Positions 54,601 to 64,000 of a stretch of 64,000 nucleotides of DNA are shown here, in pieces. The notes beneath the pieces were generated by a model. The model did no database searches. It was not told the DNA's origin and was given only the letters and a program-made list of their open reading frames with translations. The DNA comes from JALHST01 sp963798435 (GTDB lineage: Bacteria > Bacteroidota > Bacteroidia > Flavobacteriales > Flavobacteriaceae): NCBI GenBank assembly GCA_963798435.1, contig CAWCTF010000006.1:434001-498000 (forward strand), read 5' to 3'. A program made the position numbers and the translations under genes. How positions within the stretch are numbered: position 1 is the stretch's first letter; each line of letters starts with the position of its first letter.

Positions 54601-57600
54601 GGGGAGGTGAGCTTACTTTCATACAGGATGTAAATACCGGGGATGACCGTACCTCTTTATTGAAGTTCGATCTTGCGCCAATTCCGACAGGAAGTACCAT
54701 CACATCGGCCACTCTAGCGTTCAATGTAGATACCGAAGGCCAGGGCTTTGCTATGTACCGCATGCTACAGGCTTGGGACGAGGCGACCATTTCCTTCACC
54801 TCAAACGGAGGTCATTTTGCCGCCGATAATTCAGACGCAGAAAGTACTATAAATGCAAGTTGGCCCGGTAATGACGGGTATACGGGACCGATTACGGTCA
54901 CCGTACCGCCTTCCACGATCCAGGATTGGATTGATGGGACCCTGCCCAACAACGGCTGGCTAATGCTTGCCACCCATCCTGATGACGGTCAGCAATTGTC
55001 ATCACGGGAGAGTGCCTCGCAGGCTATTCGACCCAAATTGACGATAGGCTATATCGCATCGACTACTGACCCATATATTTTAGTATCGGCAACCTCTTTA
55101 CCTTTATTTGAGAGCGAAACAGGAACTCCATCTGACGTGCAGTCCTATACGGTATCAGGTGGTAATTTAGGGGCTGACATCGCGCTAACCGCCCCAGCTA
55201 ATTTCGAAATTTCGCTAAACAGTGGCAGTGGTTTCGGCTCCGTTTTAAACTTGGTCGAAAGTGCCGGTTCATTACCGACAACTACCATCTATGTGCGCCT
55301 TAACCGGGCGACCGAGGGCAGCTCGAACGGGGTAATCAGTCATACCAGCCCTGGGGCCATAGCGCGAAATGTTACGCTCAGTGGGAACACAACAGCCCCT
55401 TCCTTGACGGATGCAATCGTCCTGCAGGATGGTTTGAACAGTTATACAGGAACAAGGGATACGTATCTCTTCAATGAAGCTGGCAATGAAGGAGTTGTAA
55501 GAGGAGCAGAACTTACCTTCATACAGGATGTAAATACCGGTGACAGTCGAACATCCTTATTGAAGTTCGATCTTACACCAATACCAGTAGGTAGTACCAT
55601 TACATCGGCGACCCTTGATTTCAATGTGGATACCGAAGGCCAGGGCTTTGCCATGTACCGCATGTTACAGTCCTGGGACGAGGCTACTATTTCCTTTGTC
55701 ACCAATGGCAATAGGCATTTTGCCGCCAACGGTACTGATGCAGAGAGCGCTATCAATGCGAGTTGGCCCGGGAATGACGGCTATACGGGACCCATTACGG
55801 TCAACGTACCGGCAGCCACGATCCAAGCTTGGATTGACGGGACCTTGACCAACAACGGATGGCTTATGCTTGCCACCCATCCCGATGATGGTCAGCAATT
55901 ATCATCTAGGGAGAGTGCAACACAATCAATACGGCCTAAACTTACGGTTGAATACCTTTCAAGTACCGATCCCTACATTTTGGTGTCGGGGAATTCATTG
56001 CCGGCATTCAATAGTGTACCGGGAACGCCTTCCGCTGAAAAATCCTATACGGTATCAGGTGGCAATCTGACAACTGATATTGCTCTGACAGCTCCGGCCG
56101 ACTATGAGATTTCCCTCAGTAGCGGTAGTGGATTTGGTACTAACTTGTTACTACCACAATCAGGGGGTGCTGTGCCTTCAACGACAATTTATGTTCGCTT
56201 GAATCGGGCAACGGTCGGTACTCCTTCCGGAAACATTAGTCATAGCAGTGATGGGGCTACAACTCAGAATGTCGCTGTCAATGGGGTAACGGCAATTCCT
56301 CAACCGACCATTACGTTAGCAGGGGCTCTTACCACATTTAATAGCCAAGCTGGAATACCATCAGCAGTGCAAAGTTATACGGTATCAGGCAGTAATTTAA
56401 CGGCAGATATCGCTTTGACGGCTCCAACTGATTTCGAAATCTCTACAACCAGTGGCAGTGGTTATGGCTCGTCTATTACGCTAAATCAGACTGGTGGTTC
56501 AGTGGGAACGACTACTATTTATGTGCGTTTAAATCGGGCTACCGATGGGTCTTCCTCTGGAAACATTAGTCACACAAGTGCCGGTGCCGTTACTAAGAAT
56601 CAAGCGGTTACCGGACAGACATTAACAGTATTGGCCGTTACCGGTATCGAACTAATCGATGCCGATAACAATGTCTCCTTAGGACCCTTGACCGATGGCA
56701 TGATCATCGACATCAATACCTTGCCGACCCTGAACCTGACCATTGAGGTTTTTGCGACCTCCGATGTGGAGAGCTTGCGCTTGGTACTCAGTGGTGCGAA
56801 GTCCCAGACTACCACAGAGAACAATCCACTGTATGCCCTATATGGGAATAGTGGGTCGAATTATAATGGAAGTATATTCGTCTTAGGGGCTTATACTTTC
56901 ACGGTAACACCGTATTCGGCAAACAGCCTAGGTGGTACCCAAGGGACACCGAGAACGGTAACCTTTGAACTGCGGGATGCACCTCCAGTAGACAATGACG
57001 GGGACGGGTACACGGCCGATGTCGACTGCGATGACAATAATTTCGATGTAAACCCGGGTGCGACCGAGGTCTGCGATGGCATCGACAACAACTGCGACGG
57101 CCAGATCGATGAAGGGGTAACCACCACGTATTATGCCGACACCGACGGGGATGGCTATGGCGATCCTGATAGCGAACTGCAATCATGTGGCCCGGTGGCC
57201 GGTTATGTGACCGACAATACGGACTGTGACGACAGCGTTGCCGAAATACACCCAGGTGCCATCGAGATCTGTGACGGCATCGACAACAACTGCGACGGCC
57301 AGATCGACGAAGGCTTGGCCCCGGTACCTTATTATGCCGACCTTGACGGGGATGGCTATGGTAATCCATTGGACGAAGTACTTTCCTGTAGTGGTCCGCC
57401 AACCGGTTATGTGGCAGATAACACCGATTGTGATGATACCCTGTCTGCAATCAACCCGGGCGCTCCAGAGATCTGCGACGGTATCGACAACAATTGCGAC
57501 GGGAATATCGATGAAGGCTTTCCAGGGGATAGTTATTACGCCGACCTGGACGGAGACGGTTATGGGGACCCACTGAGCGTTATACTGGCATGCAGTATGC

Positions 57601-59286
57601 CCACTGGGTATGTTACCGACAATACGGACTGTGACGATACCTTAGCTGCTGTCAATCCTGGCGCTGCCGAGATCTGTGATGGAATCGACAACAATTGCGA
57701 CGGGAATATCGACGAAGGTCTTCCAACAACTAGTTATTATGCCGACCTCGATGGGGACGGCTATGGCAACCCGTCTAGTGAATTGCAATCTTGCAGTGCC
57801 CCTTCGGGTTATGTAACGAATAATACCGACTGCAATGACAACAACGCCGCTGTGCATCCGGGGGCAGTCGAAATCTGTGACGGTATCGACAACAACTGCG
57901 ATGGGCTAGTCGATGGCGATGAGCCTGGGGTGACCTGTTCGACCGTTCTATCTGTCACGGGCATCACATTGATCAATGCGGCCAGTGATGTGGCCCTATA
58001 TCCATTGACCAATGGCATGGTGATCAATGTAGCCACCCTGCCGACCCAGAACCTGAGCATCGAGGCTTTTGTAACCTCCGATGTCGGAAGTGTACGCATG
58101 GTACTCACCGGTTCCAAGACCAAGACACAGACTGAGAACAATGCACCCTTGGCCCTTTATGGCAACAGCGGGCCCGATTATCTGGGCAGTAATTTCGGCC
58201 TAGGAACCTATACGATTACCGTGACGCCTTATTCCGCCAAATATTTAGGCGGTACACAGGGCACGCCGCGCACCATTACCTTCCAGTTGGTGGCTGGGCT
58301 CGTCGACAATGACGGGGACGGTTATCTCAACGATGTTGACTGTAATGACAACAACGCCGCAATACATCCGGGTGCCCCTGAGATCTGTGACGGTATCGAC
58401 AACAACTGCGATGGCCAGATCGACGAAGGGCTTCCGACCAGTACCTATTATGCCGACCTTGACGGGGACGGCTATGGCAACCCCGCGAGTGCGACCCAAT
58501 TGTGCGGGCCACGCAGCGGTTATGTCACGAACAATGCCGATTGTAACGACACCAATGCGGCGGTACACCCGGGCGCGGTCGAGATCTGCGACGGAATCGA
58601 CAATAACTGCGATGGACTTATAGACGGGGATGATCCAGGCGTCAGCTGCCCGGTTGCATTGTCGGTTACTTCCCTGGCACTTATAAACGCGAATACCGAT
58701 TTGTCAATTGGCACTTTGACCAATGGTATGGTCATCGGTCTAAATACGTTACCGACACAAAACCTCACGATCGAAGCTTTTGTAACGTCCGATGTGAAAA
58801 GTATTCGCATGGTGCTTACTGGAGCCAAGACCAAGAACGACTGAGAACAATGCCCCCTTGGTTTTATATGGGAATTCGGGACCGGATTACATAGGTAGTA
58901 TCTTCGGGGTTGGCAGTTACACCATTACCGTCACGCCTTATTCTGGTAAAAACCTGACCGGTAGCCAAGGGACGCCCAAAATCATAAATTTCCAGGTGGT
59001 ACAGACCGGCCCTGCTCTGACAGCCAAATTGGGTAATATCCTTACGGTATCGCCGAATCCGGCCAGCAGCTATACAGAGGCAAGCTTCGAAAATCCCGAA
59101 ACCGTGGAGACGATCATGGTCTTCGATATCTTGGGCAGGTTGGTGCGTACCTATTCGGCAAAAGATGTCAAGGCCGGGGAGATATATACCCTTGACCTGA
59201 ATTTTATGCAGCCGGGTACATATATCATCAAGACCACGAATAATCGGGGCTTCCATTTCCAGAAACAGATGATTATACGTGAATAA
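48686..59286 (+). CDS. Giant secreted T9SS protein: DNRLRE, InlB-type repeats, calcineurin-like phosphoesterase, MopE motifs (two frame breaks)
   Basis: Reads in three frames: 48686-51103, then from before 50862 to 58844, then to 59286. Two sites, each lacking two bases relative to sister repeats (about 50913 and 58832-58838), join them; repaired, it is about 3,530 residues. Order: signal peptide (48686-48775); DNRLRE modules near 48776, 50041, 51316, 53610, 54520 and 55405; eight InlB-B/Flg_new repeats (YDGNTNDGG...NTTLYAQW) between 49331 and 52347; a metallophosphoesterase at 52363-53265 (IPDTQH, GDIVQNG, GNHD, THYMVG, GGHVNG); five Ig-like repeats (SYTVSGGNL) to 56630; three TSDV-type beta domains interleaved with seven CDGIDNNCDG MopE motifs; and a Por sorting domain (59020-59286, LTVSPNPASS...GTYIIKTTNNRG). 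Predicted outer-surface or released. Substrate unknown. Confidence 0.8.
49346..52054 (+). repeat. 1,275-bp in-frame tandem duplication inside the giant gene
   Basis: Copy 1 is 49346-50620 and copy 2 is 50621-51893 (1,273 bases, two missing near 50913). A partial third copy runs from 51894 to about 52054. Each unit is three InlB-type repeats plus one DNRLRE module, 425 codons. By eye I find only a few substitutions, for example near 49730/51003, 49619/50893 and 49996/51269. Confidence 0.85.
52363..53265 (+). other. Calcineurin-like metallophosphoesterase domain
   Basis: Within the giant protein. Metal and catalytic motifs in family order are DTQH, GDIVQNG, GNHD, a histidine in THYM, and GGHVNG. 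The first motif is DxxH rather than DxH, as in secreted phosphohydrolases of this superfamily. All expected ligands are present, so the domain should be active. Confidence 0.8.
56990..58655 (+). repeat. Seven MopE-type putative metal-binding repeats
   Basis: DGDGYG-type Asp-rich loops and CDGIDNNCDG cores occur five times in 57000-57945 and twice in 58305-58655, separated by one TSDV-type beta domain. The pattern matches the MopE putative metal-binding motif. Many Cys and Asp residues suggest Ca2+ or Cu+ sites; the ligand is not proven. Confidence 0.75.
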
Positions 59287-59307
59287 TTTAAATTAAGACA
59301 AAAAAAG

Positions 59308-59334
59308 AAGACCTGGCAACAGGTCTTTTTTTTT
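59308..59334 (+). terminator. Rho-independent terminator of the giant gene
   Basis: AGACCTG (59309-59315) pairs with CAGGTCT (59320-59326) around GCAA; nine T residues follow to 59334. Confidence 0.9.
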
Positions 59335-60028
59335 GTCTAAAAAGGACAAGAGTTGTAGTATGTTATGACATTTGGAAAATGTTCTTAAATTTTAGTGACT
59401 GCCATCCACTCGTTTCAGTTGCGCTGCTAGATTATATCCATTTTCCAAATACATTGTTTTTTTTAAGAAATCACCCTTTTGGTAATCATATCCTGAAATT
59501 CAACAATAATGAAAGATCTGGGTCGATTATTTCAATACGGAAATCACGAATTAGGCACCATACTGTCCTCAAAATAAAAATTGATGCACCGATATCTAGC
59601 CCATAATCTAACACCTATTTTGGGAGTAAGTTGTCCTAATAAAAATGCTCTTTAACTAGTATATTTCATAACTAGCAGAATATGAGCCACTTTTACCGTT
59701 AAATATTTGATACCGAAAGGTAGCAATATTTCTCGGCTGATTGTAGTAGACTTCGTTTTCAATCCTTTTTCAATTTAAATCGGGGAAAAGAAGATGCCTC
59801 TAAGGCCGTTTGGTTTTTATGCCAAGGCGATTTACCCCCAAATCCCTCCATTTGATTCCTTAATTATGCTCATAACCAAGTGAGTATACATGAGTAAGTT
59901 TTTTACTTTCAAGGAATCGTAAAAATTCCTTTTGTCAAGTTTAAAGTTTGGCCTCGTTTATTCGCATGGTGCTCCTGATCGATAGCAGCTTGGGATTGAA
60001 TTTATAAACCTATAACTAACTGAAAGGA
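59335..60028. other. Spacer between the two giant secreted-protein genes
   Basis: About 690 AT-rich bases. A 75-codon open frame at 59379 has no signal or family resemblance and is not called. A repeated AACTAG pair (about 59655-59675) is the only visible motif. No clear promoter is found before 60029. Confidence 0.4.
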
Positions 60029-63000
60029 ATGAAAAATCTAATATTTTTAACGGCACTTTTATTGCCACTTTATCTGTTTTGTCAAACACTGACGTTCTCA
60101 GATACTAGAGGCTTTTATGATACCCCGTTTGGGTTAAGTCTGAGTACCGATATACCTGGGGGGACGATACGATATACATTGGATGGGTCGCCTCCAAGTA
60201 CCACCGATGGCCTCGTCTATTCTAGCGCACTTTCGATTACCACGACAACGGTCGTTCGGGCAATTGCCTATTCTGGATCGACCGTCTCGCCGATAGCAAC
60301 TAATTCGTATATTTTTTTAGCGGATGTTATCCAACAACCCGAAAATATTGCAGGATGGCCAAACTCGGTATATCGTTTGGGGCGAGGTACCGAGACGGCG
60401 CGGCATGATTATGGAATGGATCCTACAGTTGTTAGCAATCCCGCCTATAGTGGCAGCATTATTCCTGGACTAATGTCTATCCCGACCATGTCAATTGTTA
60501 TGGATCAAGGTGAATTTTGGGAAATGTATACTGGCGATGCGGGTTTTCCGGGATCTGTAGAAATCATCTATCCCAACGCTGCCTATCCACCTGAACAATT
60601 TGATCTCGAAGTGGAATCGCATAGTCATAACTATCTGAAGCGTTCCATCAAGTTGGATGTAAACAATTCAATAACTTCCAATTTATTAAAGACCAATCCA
60701 ATAACTGGAAATAGTGCGACAACTAATTTTACGGATACTAAGTTTGTCATTCGTGGGGGCAATAATCGCTCATGGGCAAGAAACTGGAATCCGGATCGGA
60801 CGACTTATGGAAGGGACGAGTGGTATCGGGAAACACAATTGGCCGCCTCGGGGATCGGCATGCGTGGCACCTTTGTCCATCTTTATGTGAATGGGCTTTA
60901 TTGGGGGTTATTTAACCCAATACAGCGACAAGACGCCGGTTTTATGACCTCTTATTTTGGAGGCGATGTCAATGACTGGATGACCTTAAACCATAATGGC
61001 ATCGATGGTGGCGATGCTACGCGGTTCAATTATCTTACAACGACCCTTGCTAGCAAGAATATGGGTATACAGGCCAATTATGAGGAAGCCAAACAGTACC
61101 TGGATGTCGAAAAGTTCATTGATTATTTGATGATTACCTGGATGACGGGAATGGTTGATTGGCCCGCCAATAACTACTATGGTGGAAATCGAAATGTTCC
61201 GCCAGAACCCTTTAATTATTATGCTTGGGATGGAGAATGGTCGTGGGACACACAGACCGATTGCGGAAGTTGTCCGCCCAATGACGGTGCATGGGTGCAC
61301 CCATTATTCAGAAGTGACAAATCGGGGGGTGCGGCCATTACTAGACTTTGGCATAGTCTGCGTGCCAATCCTGAATTTATGCAATTATTTGTCGATCGGG
61401 TCAACCTTCAGTGTTTTAATAATGGTCCCCTTTCAGATACTGCATCAAGGGCAAGATGGGCAACGATCAATCAATATATAGAAACGGCTATTATTGCAGA
61501 ATCGGCACGTTGGGGCGATGGTCTTAACGATGGTCGGACGCGTACCAAGAATGATGACTGGATTCCAGAGGTAGCTCGTTTGGATGCCTTAATGAATGGG
61601 AATGCGGCACGGTTTATTGCTGCCTTAAGGGCAGAAGGGTATTATCCCGGTCTCGATGCGGTCGAATTCAATAAACCTGGAGGTTCGGTGATTGCTGGCT
61701 TTGAGCTAGTAATGACCAATCCGAATGCCACGGGTACTATTTATTATACAACTGATGGCTCAGACCCAAAATTGGCCAATGGGACCGTTTCGACATCTGC
61801 TTTGGTGTATTCAACCCCTATCACAGTACCGTCAAGTGATATTCTCACCATAAATGCCAGAATTAAGGATGGTACTGAATGGAGTGCTAAAAACACCGCT
61901 TCCTATTCGGTCCTGGAATTATATATCAATGAGTTTTTAGCGAGCAATAGCAATGGCATTACCGACGAGTCCGGGACTCATGAGGATTGGATCGAATTTT
62001 ATAATGCGGCTGCTTTACCAGTTGATATTGGGGGCATGTACATCACCGATAATCTTACAGATCTTACCCAATGGCAAATCCCAGTTAACGATCCGATAAC
62101 TACAACCATTCCTGCGGGAGGCTATCTACTTGTTTGGGCCGATAACCAGCCAGAGGAGGGCCCTTTGCATGTAAATATTAAACTGGGAGCCGGGGGAGAG
62201 GCCATAGGCCTTTCAACTCAGGGAAATTCAGGTATCGAAGTGATTGATTCCTATACGTTTGGGGCCCAGACGACTGATATTTCCATGGGCCGATTTCCCG
62301 ATGGTGTAGACAACTTTGTGACTTTTAGCAATCCGACGCCAAGGTCAGCCAACTCGTTAGGCTTTGCGACCGGTATTTTTATCAATGAATTTCTTGCCGG
62401 AAATGTTAACGGAATAACAGATGAAGCTGGGGATCATGAAGACTGGATAGAAATTTATAATAGCAATAGTTCTGCAGTTGATATAGGCGGTTTTTATATT
62501 ACCGATGATTTGACCAATCCATTATTATTCCAACTACCTACAGATAACCCGAGTGCTACTACGATTTCCCCTGGGGGGTATATCATACTTTGGGCGGATG
62601 GGGAGCTGGCCGAAGGTCCATTGCACATTTCCCCGAAACTTGGTAAGGGAGGCGAAGCAATAGGATTAACGCAGCAAATTGGATCTTCACAGCAATTTAT
62701 TGATTCATTCACTTTTGGAGCGCAAACAGATGATGTATCCCAAGGAAGATATCCCGATGGCGATGATTTTCAGCGATTTTTTTATCAGCCGACCCCCGGT
62801 GCCTCGAATACGATTCCTTTTGTTACTGGCCTCTCGATTAACGAAGCTTTGGCAGTGAATACCAATTCGATTTCCGATTCAAACGGTGAGAAGGATCCCT
62901 GGATTGAAATCTATAATTTCAATCCTGACCCAATTGATATTGGTGGACTTTATATAAGCAATGATCTTGGCAATCCGTCACTTTGGCAGGTACCCATGAC

Positions 63001-64000
63001 CGATCCAAGTGCTACAACCATTCCTTCAGGAGGGTTTATTACGCTCTGGGCCGACAACCAGACTGGCCAAGGTGTTTTGCATCTTCCCTTTTTGTTGAAC
63101 GGTGCGGGAGGGGACTTGGTGTTATCGGATATCATCGGCCCGGATGTTTCTACTATCGATACAATGAGCTACCCAAGCCAAAATGCAAATATCTCCTTTG
63201 GTAGATATCCCGATGCATCCAAGCAATATAAACGCTTCAATGCTCCAACGCCCAGTGATAATAATATATTACCAGTGGTAGCGAATATATATATCAATGA
63301 GTTTTTGGCAGGAAATACCACCACCAATACCGACGAAAATGGAGAGTTCGAGGACTGGGTAGAACTTTACAACGCCGGTAGCACCGCAGTTGATGTTGGA
63401 GGTCTTTTCATCGTTGATGATCTGACGGAAACAAATCCGTACCAAATACCCACAACTTCGCCCCAGGCGACTACCATTCAACCCGGGGGCTTCCTATTGC
63501 TTTGGTGTGATAGACAGATGGAACAAGGCATACTGCATGTAGACTTTGCCTTGAGTAAAAATGGGGAGCAAATAGGATTGCTTCAAAAAAATGGCAATGT
63601 TACCACTATTATAGATTCGTACACTTTTCAGGCACAAACCGATGATATTTCGGAAGGAAGGTCAACCGATGGAGGTCCTACCTTCGTTAATTTTGCGACG
63701 CCTACACCCAAGGCTTCGAACTTTCTTGTTCCTGCACAAAGACCATTTATCACCACTTGGCTTACAACCTTTAACGATGAAAGTATTACAATCCCCACCT
63801 CTTCCTTTGGTGAAGTGTATAATTATACGGTAGATTGGGGCGATGGTACGATAGACACGGGTTTAACAGGTGATGCCTCTCATAGTTATGCGATTTTAGG
63901 AACTCATACAGTGAAGATTACCGGTGCTTTCCCTCGAATTCGCTTTAACGCTTCTGGGGATATCGATAAAATACGTACGGTTCAACAGTGGGGCGACATT
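60029..64000 (+). CDS. Secreted CotH-kinase / lamin-tail domain protein (3' end beyond the window)
   Basis: 1,324 codons are open to the right edge. It starts MKNLIFLTALLLPLYLFCQ, a Sec signal. Next comes a chitobiase-like/FN3-associated domain (GGTIRYTLDGSPPSTTDG, near 49-66), then a CotH-type atypical kinase domain (about 110-530). Its core has VDWPANNYYGG with Asp377 and YAWDGEWSWD with Asp401 and Glu403 at the expected metal-binding positions. A second chitobiase-like domain is at 61669-61920, then four lamin-tail domains (61921-63728). The last 90 residues, with TVDWGDGTIDTG and HTVKITGAFPRIRF, resemble the entry of BspA-type leucine-rich surface proteins. A T9SS sorting domain would be expected beyond the edge. 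Confidence 0.8.
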   Translation, partial: MKNLIFLTALLLPLYLFCQTLTFSDTRGFYDTPFGLSLSTDIPGGTIRYTLDGSPPSTTDGLVYSSALSITTTTVVRAIAYSGSTVSPIATNSYIFLADVIQQPENIAGWPNSVYRLGRGTETARHDYGMDPTVVSNPAYSGSIIPGLMSIPTMSIVMDQGEFWEMYTGDAGFPGSVEIIYPNAAYPPEQFDLEVESHSHNYLKRSIKLDVNNSITSNLLKTNPITGNSATTNFTDTKFVIRGGNNRSWARNWNPDRTTYGRDEWYRETQLAASGIGMRGTFVHLYVNGLYWGLFNPIQRQDAGFMTSYFGGDVNDWMTLNHNGIDGGDATRFNYLTTTLASKNMGIQANYEEAKQYLDVEKFIDYLMITWMTGMVDWPANNYYGGNRNVPPEPFNYYAWDGEWSWDTQTDCGSCPPNDGAWVHPLFRSDKSGGAAITRLWHSLRANPEFMQLFVDRVNLQCFNNGPLSDTASRARWATINQYIETAIIAESARWGDGLNDGRTRTKNDDWIPEVARLDALMNGNAARFIAALRAEGYYPGLDAVEFNKPGGSVIAGFELVMTNPNATGTIYYTTDGSDPKLANGTVSTSALVYSTPITVPSSDILTINARIKDGTEWSAKNTASYSVLELYINEFLASNSNGITDESGTHEDWIEFYNAAALPVDIGGMYITDNLTDLTQWQIPVNDPITTTIPAGGYLLVWADNQPEEGPLHVNIKLGAGGEAIGLSTQGNSGIEVIDSYTFGAQTTDISMGRFPDGVDNFVTFSNPTPRSANSLGFATGIFINEFLAGNVNGITDEAGDHEDWIEIYNSNSSAVDIGGFYITDDLTNPLLFQLPTDNPSATTISPGGYIILWADGELAEGPLHISPKLGKGGEAIGLTQQIGSSQQFIDSFTFGAQTDDVSQGRYPDGDDFQRFFYQPTPGASNTIPFVTGLSINEALAVNTNSISDSNGEKDPWIEIYNFNPDPIDIGGLYISNDLGNPSLWQVPMTDPSATTIPSGGFITLWADNQTGQGVLHLPFLLNGAGGDLVLSDIIGPDVSTIDTMSYPSQNANISFGRYPDASKQYKRFNAPTPSDNNILPVVANIYINEFLAGNTTTNTDENGEFEDWVELYNAGSTAVDVGGLFIVDDLTETNPYQIPTTSPQATTIQPGGFLLLWCDRQMEQGILHVDFALSKNGEQIGLLQKNGNVTTIIDSYTFQAQTDDISEGRSTDGGPTFVNFATPTPKASNFLVPAQRPFITTWLTTFNDESITIPTSSFGEVYNYTVDWGDGTIDTGLTGDASHSYAILGTHTVKITGAFPRIRFNASGDIDKIRTVQQWGDI
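61921..63728 (+). repeat. Four tandem lamin-tail domains
   Basis: Repeats begin at about 61921, 62377, 62830 and 63286, a period of roughly 450 bases (150 residues). Shared features are INEFLAGN, DEDG/HEDWIEIYN, DIGGxYITDDL, GGxxLLWAD and QTDDxSxGRxPDG. They are clearly homologous but well diverged at the DNA level, unlike the duplication in the neighbouring gene. Confidence 0.8.

Noticed and set aside
59379..59606. 75-codon open frame after the giant gene
   Set aside because: No signal, domain or promoter; AT-rich spacer.

Overview
The window looks like a chromosomal stretch of a marine-type Flavobacteriaceae bacterium (Bacteroidota). The signs are Bacteroidota promoters with the TAnnTTTG -7 element, a T9SS (Por) C-terminal sorting domain, DUF4097/DUF2807 proteins behind an ECF sigma factor, a DnaX without the zinc-binding loop, and moderate-to-low GC with AT-rich spacers. 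No plasmid, phage or IS backbone, tRNA or CRISPR array is visible.

Layout. 1-9719 is mostly housekeeping: a secreted M20 amidohydrolase (cut by the left edge), type II NADH dehydrogenase, xerD, two small outer-membrane barrels, aroQ, a small membrane protein, lpd, lipoprotein MsrB and a collagen-like lipoprotein. 9905-17882 is an alpha-glucan operon: glgE, maltokinase, glgB and a GH31 alpha-glucosidase, without treS. 17921-23224 holds an M48 lipoprotein protease, a UMF1-type MFS transporter and, on the minus strand, an ECF sigma/anti-sigma pair followed by two beta-helical DUF4097/DUF2807 proteins. 23540-33143 carries lon, cmk, a BON-LysM protein, rpsA, pyrR-pyrB, a STAS-like protein, rnz and pdxH. 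33314-36768 is a polyphosphate cluster, sixA-ppk1-ppx, in which ppk1 is broken by one inserted base. 36885-44750 has a MiaE-like hydroxylase, dnaX, rnpB (RNase P RNA), rsmD with two overlapping partner genes, a RecD-like helicase and DUF4126. 44767-47961 is an envelope-sugar/lipid group: kdsB, a HAD phosphatase, a KdnB-like alcohol dehydrogenase carrying two compensating frameshifts, and an acyltransferase.

From 48686 to the right edge are two very large secreted proteins. The first (48686-59286, about 3,530 residues if two 2-base gaps are repaired) joins DNRLRE modules, InlB-type beta-grasp repeats, a calcineurin-like phosphoesterase, Ig-like repeats, seven MopE-type metal-binding motifs and a T9SS sorting domain. 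It contains a recent 1,275-bp in-frame tandem duplication. The second (60029 to the edge) joins chitobiase-like domains, a CotH-type atypical kinase, four lamin-tail domains and the start of a BspA-like region. A secreted kinase beside a secreted phosphoesterase is the most unusual functional association here.

Five small indels fall in three genes (ppk1, the kdnB-like gene and the giant repeat protein). They may be consensus errors or real inactivation; the sequence alone cannot decide.
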